The translations under genes and the position numbers were made by a program. The notes beneath the pieces were generated by a model, which was not told the origin of the DNA, did no database searches, and was given only the letters and a program-made list of their open reading frames with translations. A DNA stretch of 32,019 nt from a bacterium (GTDB lineage: Bacteria; Patescibacteriota; Gracilibacteria; Peribacterales; Peribacteraceae), in the NCBI GenBank assembly GCA_027592135.1, contig JAQCIJ010000013.1, positions 1 to 32,019 on the forward strand. The letters run 5' to 3'. How positions within the stretch are numbered: the stretch's first letter is position 1; every line of letters starts with the position of its first letter. Below, piece by piece: positions 15,885-24,129 of the stretch.

Positions 15885-16982
15885 ATGTCTGACGACCCCA
15901 CCGCCACCGCACAGAAATCTGTAGGCCCACAAATTCACGTGGACCTCCAAGAACTCGTTGATAATTTGTTCATGGTTCTCACTGATAAAGAGTCCATGGT
16001 GATCCAAAAGCGCTTCGCTTTACATGGCGAACAGAAGCAAACTCTTGAGAAAATTGGTAAACACTTTAATGTGACTCGTGAGCGTATTCGTCAGATTGAG
16101 AGCATTGCTCTTTCTAAGCTTAAAAGGACTGTTCGTACTACGCGTCTCGAAGAGGTAAACGGACTTGCTAAAGATATTCTTAGAAACAACGGTGGTCTTC
16201 TTCGGGAAGACAAATTGATTTCAAAATGCCTCATGAGAATTGCTGGAGCGAAAGAACTTGATGGAGCTGTGCTTCGACTAAGCTTTTCTATAGACCCTGA
16301 TATGATCTCTGGTAGCAGGGCCAACAGCTTTATCTCCTTTTGGAGAATTGAGAGTCTTTCTATGGATGATGTCTCTGTTATTGTGAATAACATTGTCAAA
16401 ATCCTTAAGAAAAGAAAGAACTGTATGCAATCAGATGAAATTGTATCTTCAATCCAAGCTCTTAACCTCTTTGATGGACGTATTCCAAGCAGAGAGCTTA
16501 TCGCAAGTTGTCTAGAGATTGATGAGCGACTTCGTGAGATTTCCGAAGGATGGGGTCTTACAGAGTGGCGTTTCGTTCGCCCTCGTTCTATCCGCGATAA
16601 GGTTGAGATTATTTTGCGGAAGACTGGAGAGCCTCTCCACTTTATGGATATTGCAAACCGCATTAAAGACGCTACATTCGATCATAAAAACGTAACAGTA
16701 CAGGCCGTTCACAATGAGCTCATCCGCTATCCGCAGTTTGTGCTTGTTGGTCGTGGACTCTACGCCCTTAAAGAATGGGGATACGAGCCTGGAACCGTTG
16801 CAGATGTTATCGAGAAGATTCTTCTCGACAAAGGACCGCTTAGCAAAAAAGAAATCATTGCAGAAGTTGCGAAGCAGCGCACCGTTAAGGTGGGTACGAT
16901 CAGCTTGAACCTTCAGAAAATGCCATACTTCAAGCGTGTTGGTCGTGCAGTCTATGCATTTGATGCAGACCTCAAGAGCTAA
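15885..16982 (+). CDS. sigma-70 region 4 / HARE-HTH DNA-binding protein
   Basis: 365 aa from ATG 15885. The frame is open to 15837 but the first 16 codons are not conserved-looking. Residues 32-81 are sigma region 4 with a clear helix-turn-helix (TLEKIGKHFNVTRERIRQIESIALSKLKR). Regions 1-3 are absent. Residues about 240-300 are a HARE-HTH/RpoE-delta-like winged helix (RDKVEIILRKTGEPLHFMDIANRI ... YPQFVLVGRGLYAL). A second winged helix lies at about 303-358 (VADVIEKILLDKGPLSKKEIIAEV). This architecture recurs in CPR genomes and is thought to be a transcription regulator contacting RNA polymerase. A strong promoter and long leader suggest high, controlled expression. Confidence 0.8.
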   Translation: MSDDPTATAQKSVGPQIHVDLQELVDNLFMVLTDKESMVIQKRFALHGEQKQTLEKIGKHFNVTRERIRQIESIALSKLKRTVRTTRLEEVNGLAKDILRNNGGLLREDKLISKCLMRIAGAKELDGAVLRLSFSIDPDMISGSRANSFISFWRIESLSMDDVSVIVNNIVKILKKRKNCMQSDEIVSSIQALNLFDGRIPSRELIASCLEIDERLREISEGWGLTEWRFVRPRSIRDKVEIILRKTGEPLHFMDIANRIKDATFDHKNVTVQAVHNELIRYPQFVLVGRGLYALKEWGYEPGTVADVIEKILLDKGPLSKKEIIAEVAKQRTVKVGTISLNLQKMPYFKRVGRAVYAFDADLKS

Positions 16983-16984
16983 TC

Positions 16985-17803
16985 ATGCGATCCTCAACGT
17001 TACTTCTATCGGTTCTTTCGGTAACACTTCTTTCTTCGTGTGGAGGCTCCGTTTTACCCCCTCTTCCTAATGGAGAACAAACTGTAACAGGGATCTTAAA
17101 GGCCGCTGAACTTTCTGCTGTCCGCAGAGGCTCTCATATTATCGAACAAGAAGGAGTGGATGTGTATTATGCAGAGAGTAGCCTGATAAATCTTCGGGAA
17201 TATCAGACAAAGCGTGTCACACTACGTGGAAACTTTGAACATAACACTAACCCAGAAGACTTACCGGTGCTCGTTGCTGAGTCTGTTGTCGATGTCGAAG
17301 AGACGTCAATAGAACACGTCTTGTCTATTATTGGCGTCACAATTGAAACACCTGTTCAGTGGAAACTGGCTAAGCGTGAAGGGAAATACCAGTTTCATTT
17401 AGAGGAAGACACGGATGAAGCACTTCTTGTTGTTTGGCAGGAAGATGGTGAACTCCTTCCAGATGGTGGAATTCCAATCGTTGTCGATGCTACACGCGCG
17501 ACTCGATTTATTGACGACTTATCCGGAACGCATATTGTATCGGTCAAACGAAAAGATAAAATCTTACATCTCCAGTTTAGTCCTGGAACACGGGCAAACG
17601 CAGACCGCCTCTACGAGGACTTTATCGAGGTATTAAATTCTGTAGAGCTTAAATCTGCAACAACAGACGACCCTGATGTTTCGTTTGGAACTGGTTCACT
17701 TGGTGTTCCGTGTGGAGGCTCGGCAGGAATTCTCTGCCCAGAAGGTAGTTTTTGTGATGTGCAGAGTTTTGATGATAATGTAGGCAAGTGTAGGAAGTTG
17801 TAA
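16985..17803 (+). CDS. putative lipoprotein with Cys-rich C-terminus
   Basis: 272 aa. A signal peptide MRSSTLLLSVLSVTLLSSC ends in a lipobox LLSSC with the Cys at residue 19, so the mature protein should be lipid-anchored outside the membrane. An OB-like beta segment appears at about 30-105 (TGILKAAEL, YQTKRVTLRGNF). The middle (about 110-235) is unassigned. The C-terminal 35 residues (CGGSAGILCPEG, then FCD and CRKL) look like a small disulfide knot, recalling the Cys-rich protein at the window start. The start is only two bases after the preceding stop, so it is probably in the same operon. Function unknown. Confidence 0.75.
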   Translation: MRSSTLLLSVLSVTLLSSCGGSVLPPLPNGEQTVTGILKAAELSAVRRGSHIIEQEGVDVYYAESSLINLREYQTKRVTLRGNFEHNTNPEDLPVLVAESVVDVEETSIEHVLSIIGVTIETPVQWKLAKREGKYQFHLEEDTDEALLVVWQEDGELLPDGGIPIVVDATRATRFIDDLSGTHIVSVKRKDKILHLQFSPGTRANADRLYEDFIEVLNSVELKSATTDDPDVSFGTGSLGVPCGGSAGILCPEGSFCDVQSFDDNVGKCRKL

Positions 17804-17823
17804 ACAAAAAATATATCAACAAC

Positions 17824-17881
17824 ATCAAGGTGTACGATCGACTACCCAAGTTACTTGCAACGTGGGTGTACAGGTGTACAC
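17824..17881. promoter_or_regulatory. GGTGTAC operator cluster upstream of the small NYN-like ORF
   Basis: ATCAAGGTGTACG at 17824-17836 is repeated exactly at 18253-18265 upstream of recA. GTGTACA-GG-TGTACAC at 17866-17881 is a perfect 7-2-7 palindrome. The ORF starts 41 bases further on. The same half-site is shared with the recA upstream region. Confidence 0.55.
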
Positions 17882-17922
17882 TTCGTGAGCCATCAACCTT
17901 ACGTCCTCTTCCTCTTTCTATT

Positions 17923-18168
17923 ATGTTCACACAAGACCGACTCGCACCACCAACCTTCCAGTCTAGCTCTGTGGTAATAGATTGGAGCAAGGACAAGCTT
18001 CAAAAAAAGTTCGACTCTGCGTCACTCCTTCAGTGGGTGCAGAGTTTTCCTTCTCAAGATGATGTACACATCTACCTTGGGAACGTTTCATTTCATGGAG
18101 ACCGCATGCTTATGCGTAAACTTCAGGCACTCGGATGCACGGTGACTTGCAGACAGTATCAGGGGTAG
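17923..18168 (+). CDS. small protein resembling a truncated NYN/LabA-type domain (81 aa)
   Basis: 81 aa from ATG 17923; the frame is open to 17830 but that part covers the palindromes. The pattern VVIDWSK, then FDSASLLQWVQ, then DVHIYLGN and LMRKLQALGCTVTCR resembles the N-terminal half of NYN (PIN-like, LabA/DUF88) nuclease domains: an acidic residue after strand 1, a YxG-like strand and a LxxLGxxV helix-strand. The second half, with the other acidic residues, is missing, and I find no frameshifted continuation after the TAG. It could be a stand-alone unknown fold. It sits between two GGTGTAC clusters directly before recA, so a role in DNA damage is possible but unproven. Confidence 0.5.
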   Translation: MFTQDRLAPPTFQSSSVVIDWSKDKLQKKFDSASLLQWVQSFPSQDDVHIYLGNVSFHGDRMLMRKLQALGCTVTCRQYQG

Positions 18169-18230
18169 AGGTTATACCCCACCAACTAGAGCGCTATTAC
18201 TACGATGCGGGTATTTCATTGTTCAGAAAA

Positions 18231-18250
18231 TGGTGTACAAAGCTACACCA
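18231..18250. promoter_or_regulatory. perfect 20-bp palindromic site upstream of recA
   Basis: TGGTGTA-CAAAGC-TACACCA is a 7-6-7 perfect inverted repeat, about 130 bases before the recA ATG. It fits a dimeric repressor such as an SOS regulator, but it is not the known Gram-positive (GAAC-N4-GTTC) or E. coli (CTGT-N8-ACAG) LexA box. Confidence 0.6.
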
Positions 18251-18283
18251 CAATCAAGGTGTACGTCTGACAAGTAGGATTAT

Positions 18284-18346
18284 TTGACCATATGGGCAGA
18301 TCTGTTTAACGTGGTGTACAACCATTCACCTCAGATAATTTATCTG
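18284..18346 (+). promoter_or_regulatory. recA promoter region with second GGTGTAC dyad
   Basis: TTGACC at 18284-18289 with TTTAAC (15-base spacer) or TAACGT (17) gives a possible promoter. TGGTGTA-CAACCA-TTCACCT at 18312-18331 matches the 18231 palindrome in its left half and spacing, with a degenerate right half, and covers the expected start of transcription. A further palindrome CAGATAA-T-TTATCTG (18332-18346) abuts it. Confidence 0.5.
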
Positions 18347-18376
18347 TTTCCTACTCCCCTACTTCCCACTACTATT

Positions 18377-19510
18377 ATGACCAAGACTACATCCTCTTCC
18401 GCAACTGCAACCATGACAGATCCAAAAGTTACAGAACCTTCCGTAATCGAAGCTGCAATTGCAGAAAAGTCTAAAGAGAAGTTAAAGAAATCAAATCCTA
18501 TCGAGGATGCTAAAGACGAAGCTATTAAAATAGCCCTCGCGAGCATCGAAAAAGAATATGGTGTCGGTGCCATAATGAAAATGGATGAAAATGCTGGAAG
18601 GCACATCCCCCGTTACCCATCTGGTTCACTTACTCTCGACCTTGCTCTTGGTGGAGGAATCCCAGAAGGACGTATTATCGAAATCTATGGACCAGAAAGC
18701 AGTGGAAAGACTACGCTATCTCTTCATGCTATTGCAGAAGTGCAAAAGAAGGGGGGACGTGCAGCATTTATCGATGCAGAGCACGCACTGGATATTCAGT
18801 ACGCTAAGAAGATCGGTGTCGATATCGATTCCCTACTTGTCTCCCAGCCAGACTGCGGAGAACAGGCTCTTGAGATCTGTGAGACTCTGGTTCGTAGTGG
18901 AGCGATCTCTATTATCGTTATCGACTCAGTAGCAGCACTTACTCCGCGGTCTGAGATCGAAGGAAACATGGGTGACGCCCAAATGGGTATGCAGGCTCGC
19001 CTTATGAGCCAAGCACTTCGTAAGCTGACTGCGATTGTTTCAAAGAGCGGTACGAGCGTTATTTTCATCAATCAGATCCGTATGAAGATTGGTGTGATGT
19101 TTGGTAACCCAGAAACCACAGCAGGTGGACAAGCCCTAAAGTTCTACAGCTCTCTTCGTTTGGATGTTCGTCGTATCGATAAGATCCTCGAAAAACTACC
19201 AGGAGAAGATGGTAAAGCTTCGCAAGAGATCGTGGGTAACAGAACTCGCGTCAAGGTGGTAAAAAATAAAGTTGCCCCTCCATTTAGGCAAGCAGAGTTC
19301 GACATTCTGTACGCCCAAGGTATTTCGAAAGAAGGCGACATTTTAGAGCTTGGTGTCAAGCACGGGGTACTAGAGAAGTCTGGTGCGTACTATAGGCATG
19401 GTGAAGACACGATTGGACAAGGAAAAGAGCAAGCGAGGATCTTCTTAAAAGAAAACAAGAAGCTTGCAGAAAAGCTTGAGAAAGAGATTCGTAAGTTAGC
19501 AGACATCTAG
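18377..19510 (+). CDS. recA: recombinase A
   Basis: 377 aa from ATG 18377; upstream codons to 18284 lie in the promoter region. Walker [10 protein letters not shown], the [10 protein letters not shown] Walker B strand, loop L1 [20 protein letters not shown], loop L2 [26 protein letters not shown] and [11 protein letters not shown] are all present. RecA forms filaments on single-stranded DNA, drives recombination and triggers LexA-type self-cleavage. About 45 extra residues, rich in Thr, Ser, Glu and Lys, precede the conserved core. The C-terminus lacks the long acidic tail of E. coli. The upstream dyads suggest regulation, probably damage-inducible. Confidence 0.98.
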   Translation: MTKTTSSSATATMTDPKVTEPSVIEAAIAEKSKEKLKKSNPIEDAKDEAIKIALASIEKEYGVGAIMKMDENAGRHIPRYPSGSLTLDLALGGGIPEGRIIEIYGPESSGKTTLSLHAIAEVQKKGGRAAFIDAEHALDIQYAKKIGVDIDSLLVSQPDCGEQALEICETLVRSGAISIIVIDSVAALTPRSEIEGNMGDAQMGMQARLMSQALRKLTAIVSKSGTSVIFINQIRMKIGVMFGNPETTAGGQALKFYSSLRLDVRRIDKILEKLPGEDGKASQEIVGNRTRVKVVKNKVAPPFRQAEFDILYAQGISKEGDILELGVKHGVLEKSGAYYRHGEDTIGQGKEQARIFLKENKKLAEKLEKEIRKLADI

Positions 19511-19530
19511 TTCTCCACAACTTATACACA
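19511..19530 (+). promoter_or_regulatory. two DnaA-box-like nonamers between recA and dnaB
   Basis: TTCTCCACA (19511-19519, one mismatch to TTATCCACA) and TTATACACA (19522-19530, matching TTWTNCACA) lie two bases apart just after the recA stop. They might let DnaA control dnaB. Two boxes without an AT-rich unwinding region do not make an origin. Confidence 0.3.
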
Positions 19531-19590
19531 GTAGACTCACAGGGTTTTGCATCGTCACACATCAAGTGGACATCACGCAAGACCCTTTAG

Positions 19591-19618
19591 TTGTTTCTCT
19601 TTGTATTTAGCTTAAACT
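19591..19618 (+). promoter_or_regulatory. possible dnaB promoter
   Basis: TTGTTT (19591-19596), 16-base spacer and TAAACT (19613-19618), 11 bases before ATG 19630. TAAACT also serves as the likely -10 of rpsP. Confidence 0.4.
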
Positions 19619-19629
19619 CTCTTACCCAT

Positions 19630-21000
19630 ATGCTATCTGCAAAGTCCACCACCGAAGGCCCCCTTATTCAAACGCAACCCCATAGCACGGAAGCGGAAAG
19701 GACAGTAATTGGTGCTTTGCTCCTTGATCCTGAGGCAATCATTAAAATTTCTGATTTCTTAAAGACCGAAGATTTCTACGACCCGATTTACCGCGATATT
19801 TATGGAGCGATAATGGGTTTGTATACCAACCACGAACCAGTGGACTTTGTGACGGTGACGTCAAAACTTTCCGATAATAAGAAACTTCAAGAGATTGGAG
19901 GGTCTGCATTCTTGGCGCAGCTAACTTCTGAAGTGCCAACATCTTCGCATATTTACCAGTATGGACAGATTGTAAAAACGAAATCAATTCACAGACGTAT
20001 TATAAGTGCAGGACAAAAAATTTCTGGTCTCGGCTTTACAGAAGATAAACCGATTACCGAGCTTCTTGATGAAGTAGAGAAAACGGTTTTTAACATTAGT
20101 AATACATTTCTAAAAGATAAATTTGTTCATATCAAAATGATTCTCGAAGAGCGCTACGAACGTTTTGCAGAAATGCATGAATCGGATGAAGAGAATACAC
20201 AAGGAGTATCGACAGGGTTTATCGGTTTAGATGCCAAGCTCTCTGGATTCCAACCGAGTGATCTTATTATTCTTGCTGCCCGTCCTTCTATGGGAAAAAC
20301 AGCACTTGCACTAAATATTGCACAGAACGCGGCTATCCGAGAAGGGAAAAGTGTCGGCATCTTTTCTCTGGAAATGAGTAAAGAGCAACTTGTCGACCGT
20401 CTATTTGCCTCGATGCTTGGTGTCGATAGCTGGAAACTCCAAAAAGGAAAACTCGAAGATACAGATTTCCAGAACATGGGACCGATTATGGATGAATTGA
20501 ATAAGGCAAATATCTTTATTGACGACTCTGTTGCCTCATCGATTCCAGAGTTGCGTGCAAAAGCACGAAGACTCCAGATGGAACACGGTTTGGATATGCT
20601 TGTTATCGATTACTTGCAGCTAATGAGTACAGGAAATGCTTCGTATGCTGGTAACCGTGTACAAGAAATCTCCGAAATATCTCGAGCACTAAAGCAAATC
20701 GGCCGTGAGATGCATATTCCTATCCTTGCCCTCTCTCAACTTTCTCGTGCTGTAGAAAGTAGGCCGGGTAACATCCCACAACTTTCCGACCTTCGAGACT
20801 CCGGTTCTATCGAGCAAGATGCAGATGTCGTGATGATGATGTACAGAGAAGACTACTACGAAGAAGATTCCGATCGACCAGGTCTTACAGACATTTACAT
20901 CAGAAAGCACAGAAATGGACCTATTGGACGTGTAGAACTGATGTTTAAGAAAGATCATCTACGTTTTTACGATGTCGATAAAGCGCATTCGCAAATGTAG
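19630..21000 (+). CDS. dnaB: replicative DNA helicase DnaB
   Basis: 456 aa from ATG 19630; the frame is open to 19591 but those codons span the promoter. The N-terminal DnaB domain is present (TEAERTVIGALLLDPEAI ... FVTVTSKL). The RecA-like C-terminal ATPase has Walker A ARPSMGKTALALNIA, LEMSKEQLVDRL, VIDYLQLM as Walker B, and the QISRALKQIGREMHIPILALSQLSRAVE and DLRDSGSIEQDADVVMMMYR segments. It unwinds the parental duplex at the fork. Length is normal and no intein is present at the usual P-loop site. A DciA-like ORF at 30736-31038 is a candidate helicase loader. Confidence 0.97.
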   Translation: MLSAKSTTEGPLIQTQPHSTEAERTVIGALLLDPEAIIKISDFLKTEDFYDPIYRDIYGAIMGLYTNHEPVDFVTVTSKLSDNKKLQEIGGSAFLAQLTSEVPTSSHIYQYGQIVKTKSIHRRIISAGQKISGLGFTEDKPITELLDEVEKTVFNISNTFLKDKFVHIKMILEERYERFAEMHESDEENTQGVSTGFIGLDAKLSGFQPSDLIILAARPSMGKTALALNIAQNAAIREGKSVGIFSLEMSKEQLVDRLFASMLGVDSWKLQKGKLEDTDFQNMGPIMDELNKANIFIDDSVASSIPELRAKARRLQMEHGLDMLVIDYLQLMSTGNASYAGNRVQEISEISRALKQIGREMHIPILALSQLSRAVESRPGNIPQLSDLRDSGSIEQDADVVMMMYREDYYEEDSDRPGLTDIYIRKHRNGPIGRVELMFKKDHLRFYDVDKAHSQM

Positions 21001-21063
21001 GATGAGGTGGTACACTAGGCCCCCTTGCAAGTAGCCTTTGTTCCCGTTCGGCCAGAGATAACC

Positions 21064-22086
21064 ATGCCAGAGACACTGATCTACGGAGGATTTGCATTCC
21101 TACTCGGGCTTCTTCTTACGCCGTGGTTTATTGCTTTTTTGCGCAAGAACAAGATGGGAAAGCAGCTTCGCGTCGAAACAGTCGATAGCAGAGAGGCCAC
21201 TGTGTTTCGTACGTATCACAAGCATAAATTTGGTACTCCTACGATGGGAGGTTTGCTGATCTGGGGTTCTATTTTGATGACAGTGCTTCTTTCGCGATTG
21301 CTTTCGTATACAGGTTTTGTAGAACACAGCTTGCTTCAGCGAGGCCAAGTATATCTCCCACTCTTCATTCTTGTGTCACTCGGAATTCTCGGTGCATTTG
21401 ATGATTACCTCAATATTATCGGAGCAGGAAAGAAGAAGGGGTTAGATTGGTTACCTAAACTTATCACTCTTCTTGTTATCAGTGGCGCTGCTGCACTGTG
21501 GTTTTACTGTAAGTTAGGCTACGACCAAGTGTATGTCCCCTTTTCGGGCCCTGTACATATTGGCATTCTCTATATTCCTCTTTGCATGTTTATTATTGTC
21601 GGGACTGCAAATGCAGTAAACGTAACGGATGGACTTGATGGGCTTGCTGCAGGACTGTTGATCATTGCTTTTGGATCATTTGGGTTACTTAGTTATATAG
21701 AAGGACTCGATGTACTCGCAGCCTTCTGTTTTGTGGTAGCAGGTGCTACTGCTGCTTTCTTATGGCACAACGTACCGCCTGCACTCTTCTTTATGGGAGA
21801 TACTGGTTCTTTGGCACTTGGTGGAACCCTTGGTGTTATTGCAATGATGACAGACCAAATGCTTGTACTACCCTTTGTAGGATTTATCTTTATGATCGAA
21901 ATGCTTTCGGTGATTATTCAGCTGACGAGCAAGAAATTCCGTGGAGGCAAAAAAGTCTTTAAAGCAGCGCCGATTCATCACCATTTTGAGGCGCTCGAAT
22001 GGGGTGAAAGTAAAGTGACGATGCGGCTTTGGATTGTTGGGTCGTTTATGGCTTTCGCTGGTGTGATAGTCTCCGTATTTGGGTAA
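21064..22086 (+). CDS. mraY: phospho-N-acetylmuramoyl-pentapeptide-transferase
   Basis: 340 aa from ATG 21064; the TTG at 21025 is in frame but the conserved protein begins at MPETLIYGGFAF. This polytopic enzyme with about ten membrane segments transfers phospho-MurNAc-pentapeptide to undecaprenyl phosphate to give lipid I (EC 2.7.8.13). Family motifs are seen: TPTMGG, the Asp pair in LGAFDDYLNI, NAVNVTDGLDGLAAG, MGDTGSLALGG and the HHHFE loop (PIHHHFEALEWGE). It is not in a mur/fts cluster here but stands alone between dnaB and gapB. Confidence 0.96.
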   Translation: MPETLIYGGFAFLLGLLLTPWFIAFLRKNKMGKQLRVETVDSREATVFRTYHKHKFGTPTMGGLLIWGSILMTVLLSRLLSYTGFVEHSLLQRGQVYLPLFILVSLGILGAFDDYLNIIGAGKKKGLDWLPKLITLLVISGAAALWFYCKLGYDQVYVPFSGPVHIGILYIPLCMFIIVGTANAVNVTDGLDGLAAGLLIIAFGSFGLLSYIEGLDVLAAFCFVVAGATAAFLWHNVPPALFFMGDTGSLALGGTLGVIAMMTDQMLVLPFVGFIFMIEMLSVIIQLTSKKFRGGKKVFKAAPIHHHFEALEWGESKVTMRLWIVGSFMAFAGVIVSVFG

Positions 22087-22120
22087 AAAGTACTACGAGC
22101 ACAGTGTAAGAAGGAATTGG

Positions 22121-22148
22121 TTGCATACCCCCTACGTTTGAGTATTAT
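22121..22148 (+). promoter_or_regulatory. gapB-fbp promoter
   Basis: TTGCAT (22121-22126), 16-base spacer and TATTAT (22143-22148), 8 bases before the ATG, implying a leaderless transcript for the gapB-fbp pair. Confidence 0.5.
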
Positions 22149-22156
22149 GTCTGCAC

Positions 22157-23173
22157 ATGAAACGCATTGCCATTAATGGCTACGGCCGCATTGGCCGAAA
22201 TGTACATCGTCAGTTACTCGAACACTACAGCGATTCCGTTGTGGTTGTTGGTGTAAACGCTTCTTCTACCTCAGAGATGCGTGCATATCTCTTGAAATAC
22301 GATTCTCTTCACGGAAAGTTTCAGGGTGATGTTACCGTTAAAGATGATAATACTATTGTCGTTAATGGCCATGATGTCCGTATTGTGAAAGAGAAAGACC
22401 CAGCTAAGTGTCCTTGGAAAGAGCTCGAAGTAGACTTGGTCATTGAATCCACAGGACACTTTACAACTTCAGAAAAAGCCTCTGGGCACTTAGAAGCAGG
22501 TGCTAGCCGTGTCATTGTAACAGCACCCATGAAAGACAATACTCCAACATTTGTTTTGGGTATCAATGAACATGAGCTTACCGCTGATATGCCCATTGTC
22601 TCGAATGCGTCCTGTACGACAAACTGTATTGCTCCTGTTATTAAAGTCATTCATGAAAACTTCGGTGTTGCAAACCTACTTGTGAACTCTGTTCACGCAT
22701 TTACCGCTTCTCAGAATCTCTTAGATAACAAGGGAGATGGGAATGATCTAAGACGAGCTCGCGCCGCTACAATGTCTATAATCCCAACAAATACGGGTGC
22801 TGTAACAGCATGTGCTAAGATTTTTCCAGAGCTTGAGGGTAAAATCGATGGAATGGCATTTCGTGTCCCTGTCCCAACAGTAAGCTGTTCGTACATGGCT
22901 TTTGTCTTAGAGAAGGATGTCACTGTAGAGGAGATCAATGCAGCGCTTAAAAAAGAAGCAGACGGAAATCTGAAGAATGTTCTCGCTGTCTCTGAAGAGC
23001 AATGTGTATCAATTGATTTTCAGACAGACCCACATAGCTCTATTGTTGATGCAACATTTACAAAAGTTGTTGATGGTAAGACTGTGCAAATTCTCAGTTG
23101 GTACGATAATGAATGGGGATATGCAATGCGTGTAACAGAGTTGATTCAGATGGTTATTGCTCTCATGAAATAA
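22157..23173 (+). CDS. gapB: glyceraldehyde-3-phosphate dehydrogenase, GapB (NADP, gluconeogenic) type
   Basis: 338 aa, normal length. INGYGRIGR is the dinucleotide-binding start; catalytic Cys153 is in NASCTTNC. Other motifs are DLRRARAATMSIIPTNTGA, FRVPVPTVSCSYM and SWYDNEWGYAMRV. At the end of the second strand the sequence is VNASSTSEM with Asn34-Ala35, where NAD-specific glycolytic enzymes have Asn-Asp. Bacillus GapB, which prefers NADP and works in gluconeogenesis, has the same Asn-Ala-Ser. The next gene encodes fructose-1,6-bisphosphatase and overlaps it by one base, supporting an anabolic role. Cofactor preference is inferred from this motif and context. Confidence 0.95.
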   Translation: MKRIAINGYGRIGRNVHRQLLEHYSDSVVVVGVNASSTSEMRAYLLKYDSLHGKFQGDVTVKDDNTIVVNGHDVRIVKEKDPAKCPWKELEVDLVIESTGHFTTSEKASGHLEAGASRVIVTAPMKDNTPTFVLGINEHELTADMPIVSNASCTTNCIAPVIKVIHENFGVANLLVNSVHAFTASQNLLDNKGDGNDLRRARAATMSIIPTNTGAVTACAKIFPELEGKIDGMAFRVPVPTVSCSYMAFVLEKDVTVEEINAALKKEADGNLKNVLAVSEEQCVSIDFQTDPHSSIVDATFTKVVDGKTVQILSWYDNEWGYAMRVTELIQMVIALMK

Positions 23174-24129
23174 TGGGAGCAGCACCTGCATGTCCGGCCC
23201 CTAACAAGCCGAATCTTAACTGGCACCTTTTACATCACAGTAAGGCAGACCATGACTTACGACATCTTATTGGCGATCTTTCTCGTGCCTGTAAATACAT
23301 CAGTTACGCCATTCAAACAACAGAAGCAGGACTCACCGGAACGCAAAATGAATTTGGCGAAGATCAACTCGCTTTGGATGTTCTTGCCAATAACATGATC
23401 CGAGAATTCCTCTGTGAATCTGGCCTAGTATGCTGTTACATCTCAGAAGAGCAGCCAGACATCGTCGAACTTGACCCTGAGGGGGAATACAGTGTTGTAT
23501 TTGATCCTCTCGACGGCAGTTCTCTTGTAGATGCTAACTTTGCCATTGGTTCTATCTTTGGTATTTATAAAGGTGGAAATATCATAGGAGCTACTCCACG
23601 AGAACAAGTTGCAGCAATGTACGTCTTATATGGACCACGAACACTTCTCGTTGTTTCGCTAGGAAATGGAAAAGGAGTCCATGAATTTATTCTGAATGAT
23701 GTTGGAGAGTTTGTTCTTCTTCGAAATCATCTTGGTATAGGAGATGATGCAAAAAACTACAGCCCTGGAAACTTACGAGCTATTACAACAAATCCTAAAT
23801 ATAAGCAGGCATTAGATACTTGGCAAGAAGAAGAAAAGACACTGCGCTACTCTGGATGTATGGTTGCTGATATTCACCATATCTTCAGTAAGGGGCAAGG
23901 CATCTTTGCCAATGTCGGTGGCGGAGAAGGGTCTCAGTATCCTGATGGCAAACTTCGCCATGTATTTGAATGTGGACCATTTGCCTTTTTAGTAGAAGAA
24001 GCAGGAGGCTCTGCCTCTGATGGAACTACAGCTATTCTTGATAAGAAAATAACGTCTGTAGACCAGCGAACACAAATTATTATTGGTTCAAAAAACGATG
24101 TTGCCTCTGTTGCATCGCTCGTTGCTTAG
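23173..24129 (+). CDS. fbp: fructose-1,6-bisphosphatase, class I
   Basis: 318 aa from ATG 23173, which overlaps the gapB stop (TAATG). It hydrolyses fructose-1,6-bisphosphate to fructose-6-phosphate (EC 3.1.3.11). The class I metal-binding core YSVVFDPLDGSSLVDAN has Asp111 and Asp114, with EEQ upstream as the Glu ligands. Also seen are LRYSGCMVADIHHIFSKGQGIF, substrate-side Tyr/Arg residues and the closing TQIIIGSKNDVASVASLV. The product is the GlmS substrate, linking gluconeogenesis to wall sugar synthesis in this window. Its end overlaps the convergent unknown gene by four bases. Confidence 0.94.
   Translation: MGAAPACPAPNKPNLNWHLLHHSKADHDLRHLIGDLSRACKYISYAIQTTEAGLTGTQNEFGEDQLALDVLANNMIREFLCESGLVCCYISEEQPDIVELDPEGEYSVVFDPLDGSSLVDANFAIGSIFGIYKGGNIIGATPREQVAAMYVLYGPRTLLVVSLGNGKGVHEFILNDVGEFVLLRNHLGIGDDAKNYSPGNLRAITTNPKYKQALDTWQEEEKTLRYSGCMVADIHHIFSKGQGIFANVGGGEGSQYPDGKLRHVFECGPFAFLVEEAGGSASDGTTAILDKKITSVDQRTQIIIGSKNDVASVASLVA

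Noticed and set aside
16091-16663. 190-aa minus-strand ORF in the sigma-4/HARE-HTH gene
   Set aside because: Ser/Arg/Ile-rich antisense shadow of a gene with clear domains.
18231-18250. Standard LexA box
   Set aside because: The half-sites TGGTGTA/TACACCA do not match the E. coli or Gram-positive consensus; kept as a new candidate instead.
19511-19530. Replication origin
   Set aside because: Only two DnaA-like boxes, no AT-rich unwinding element and no dnaA/dnaN neighbours.
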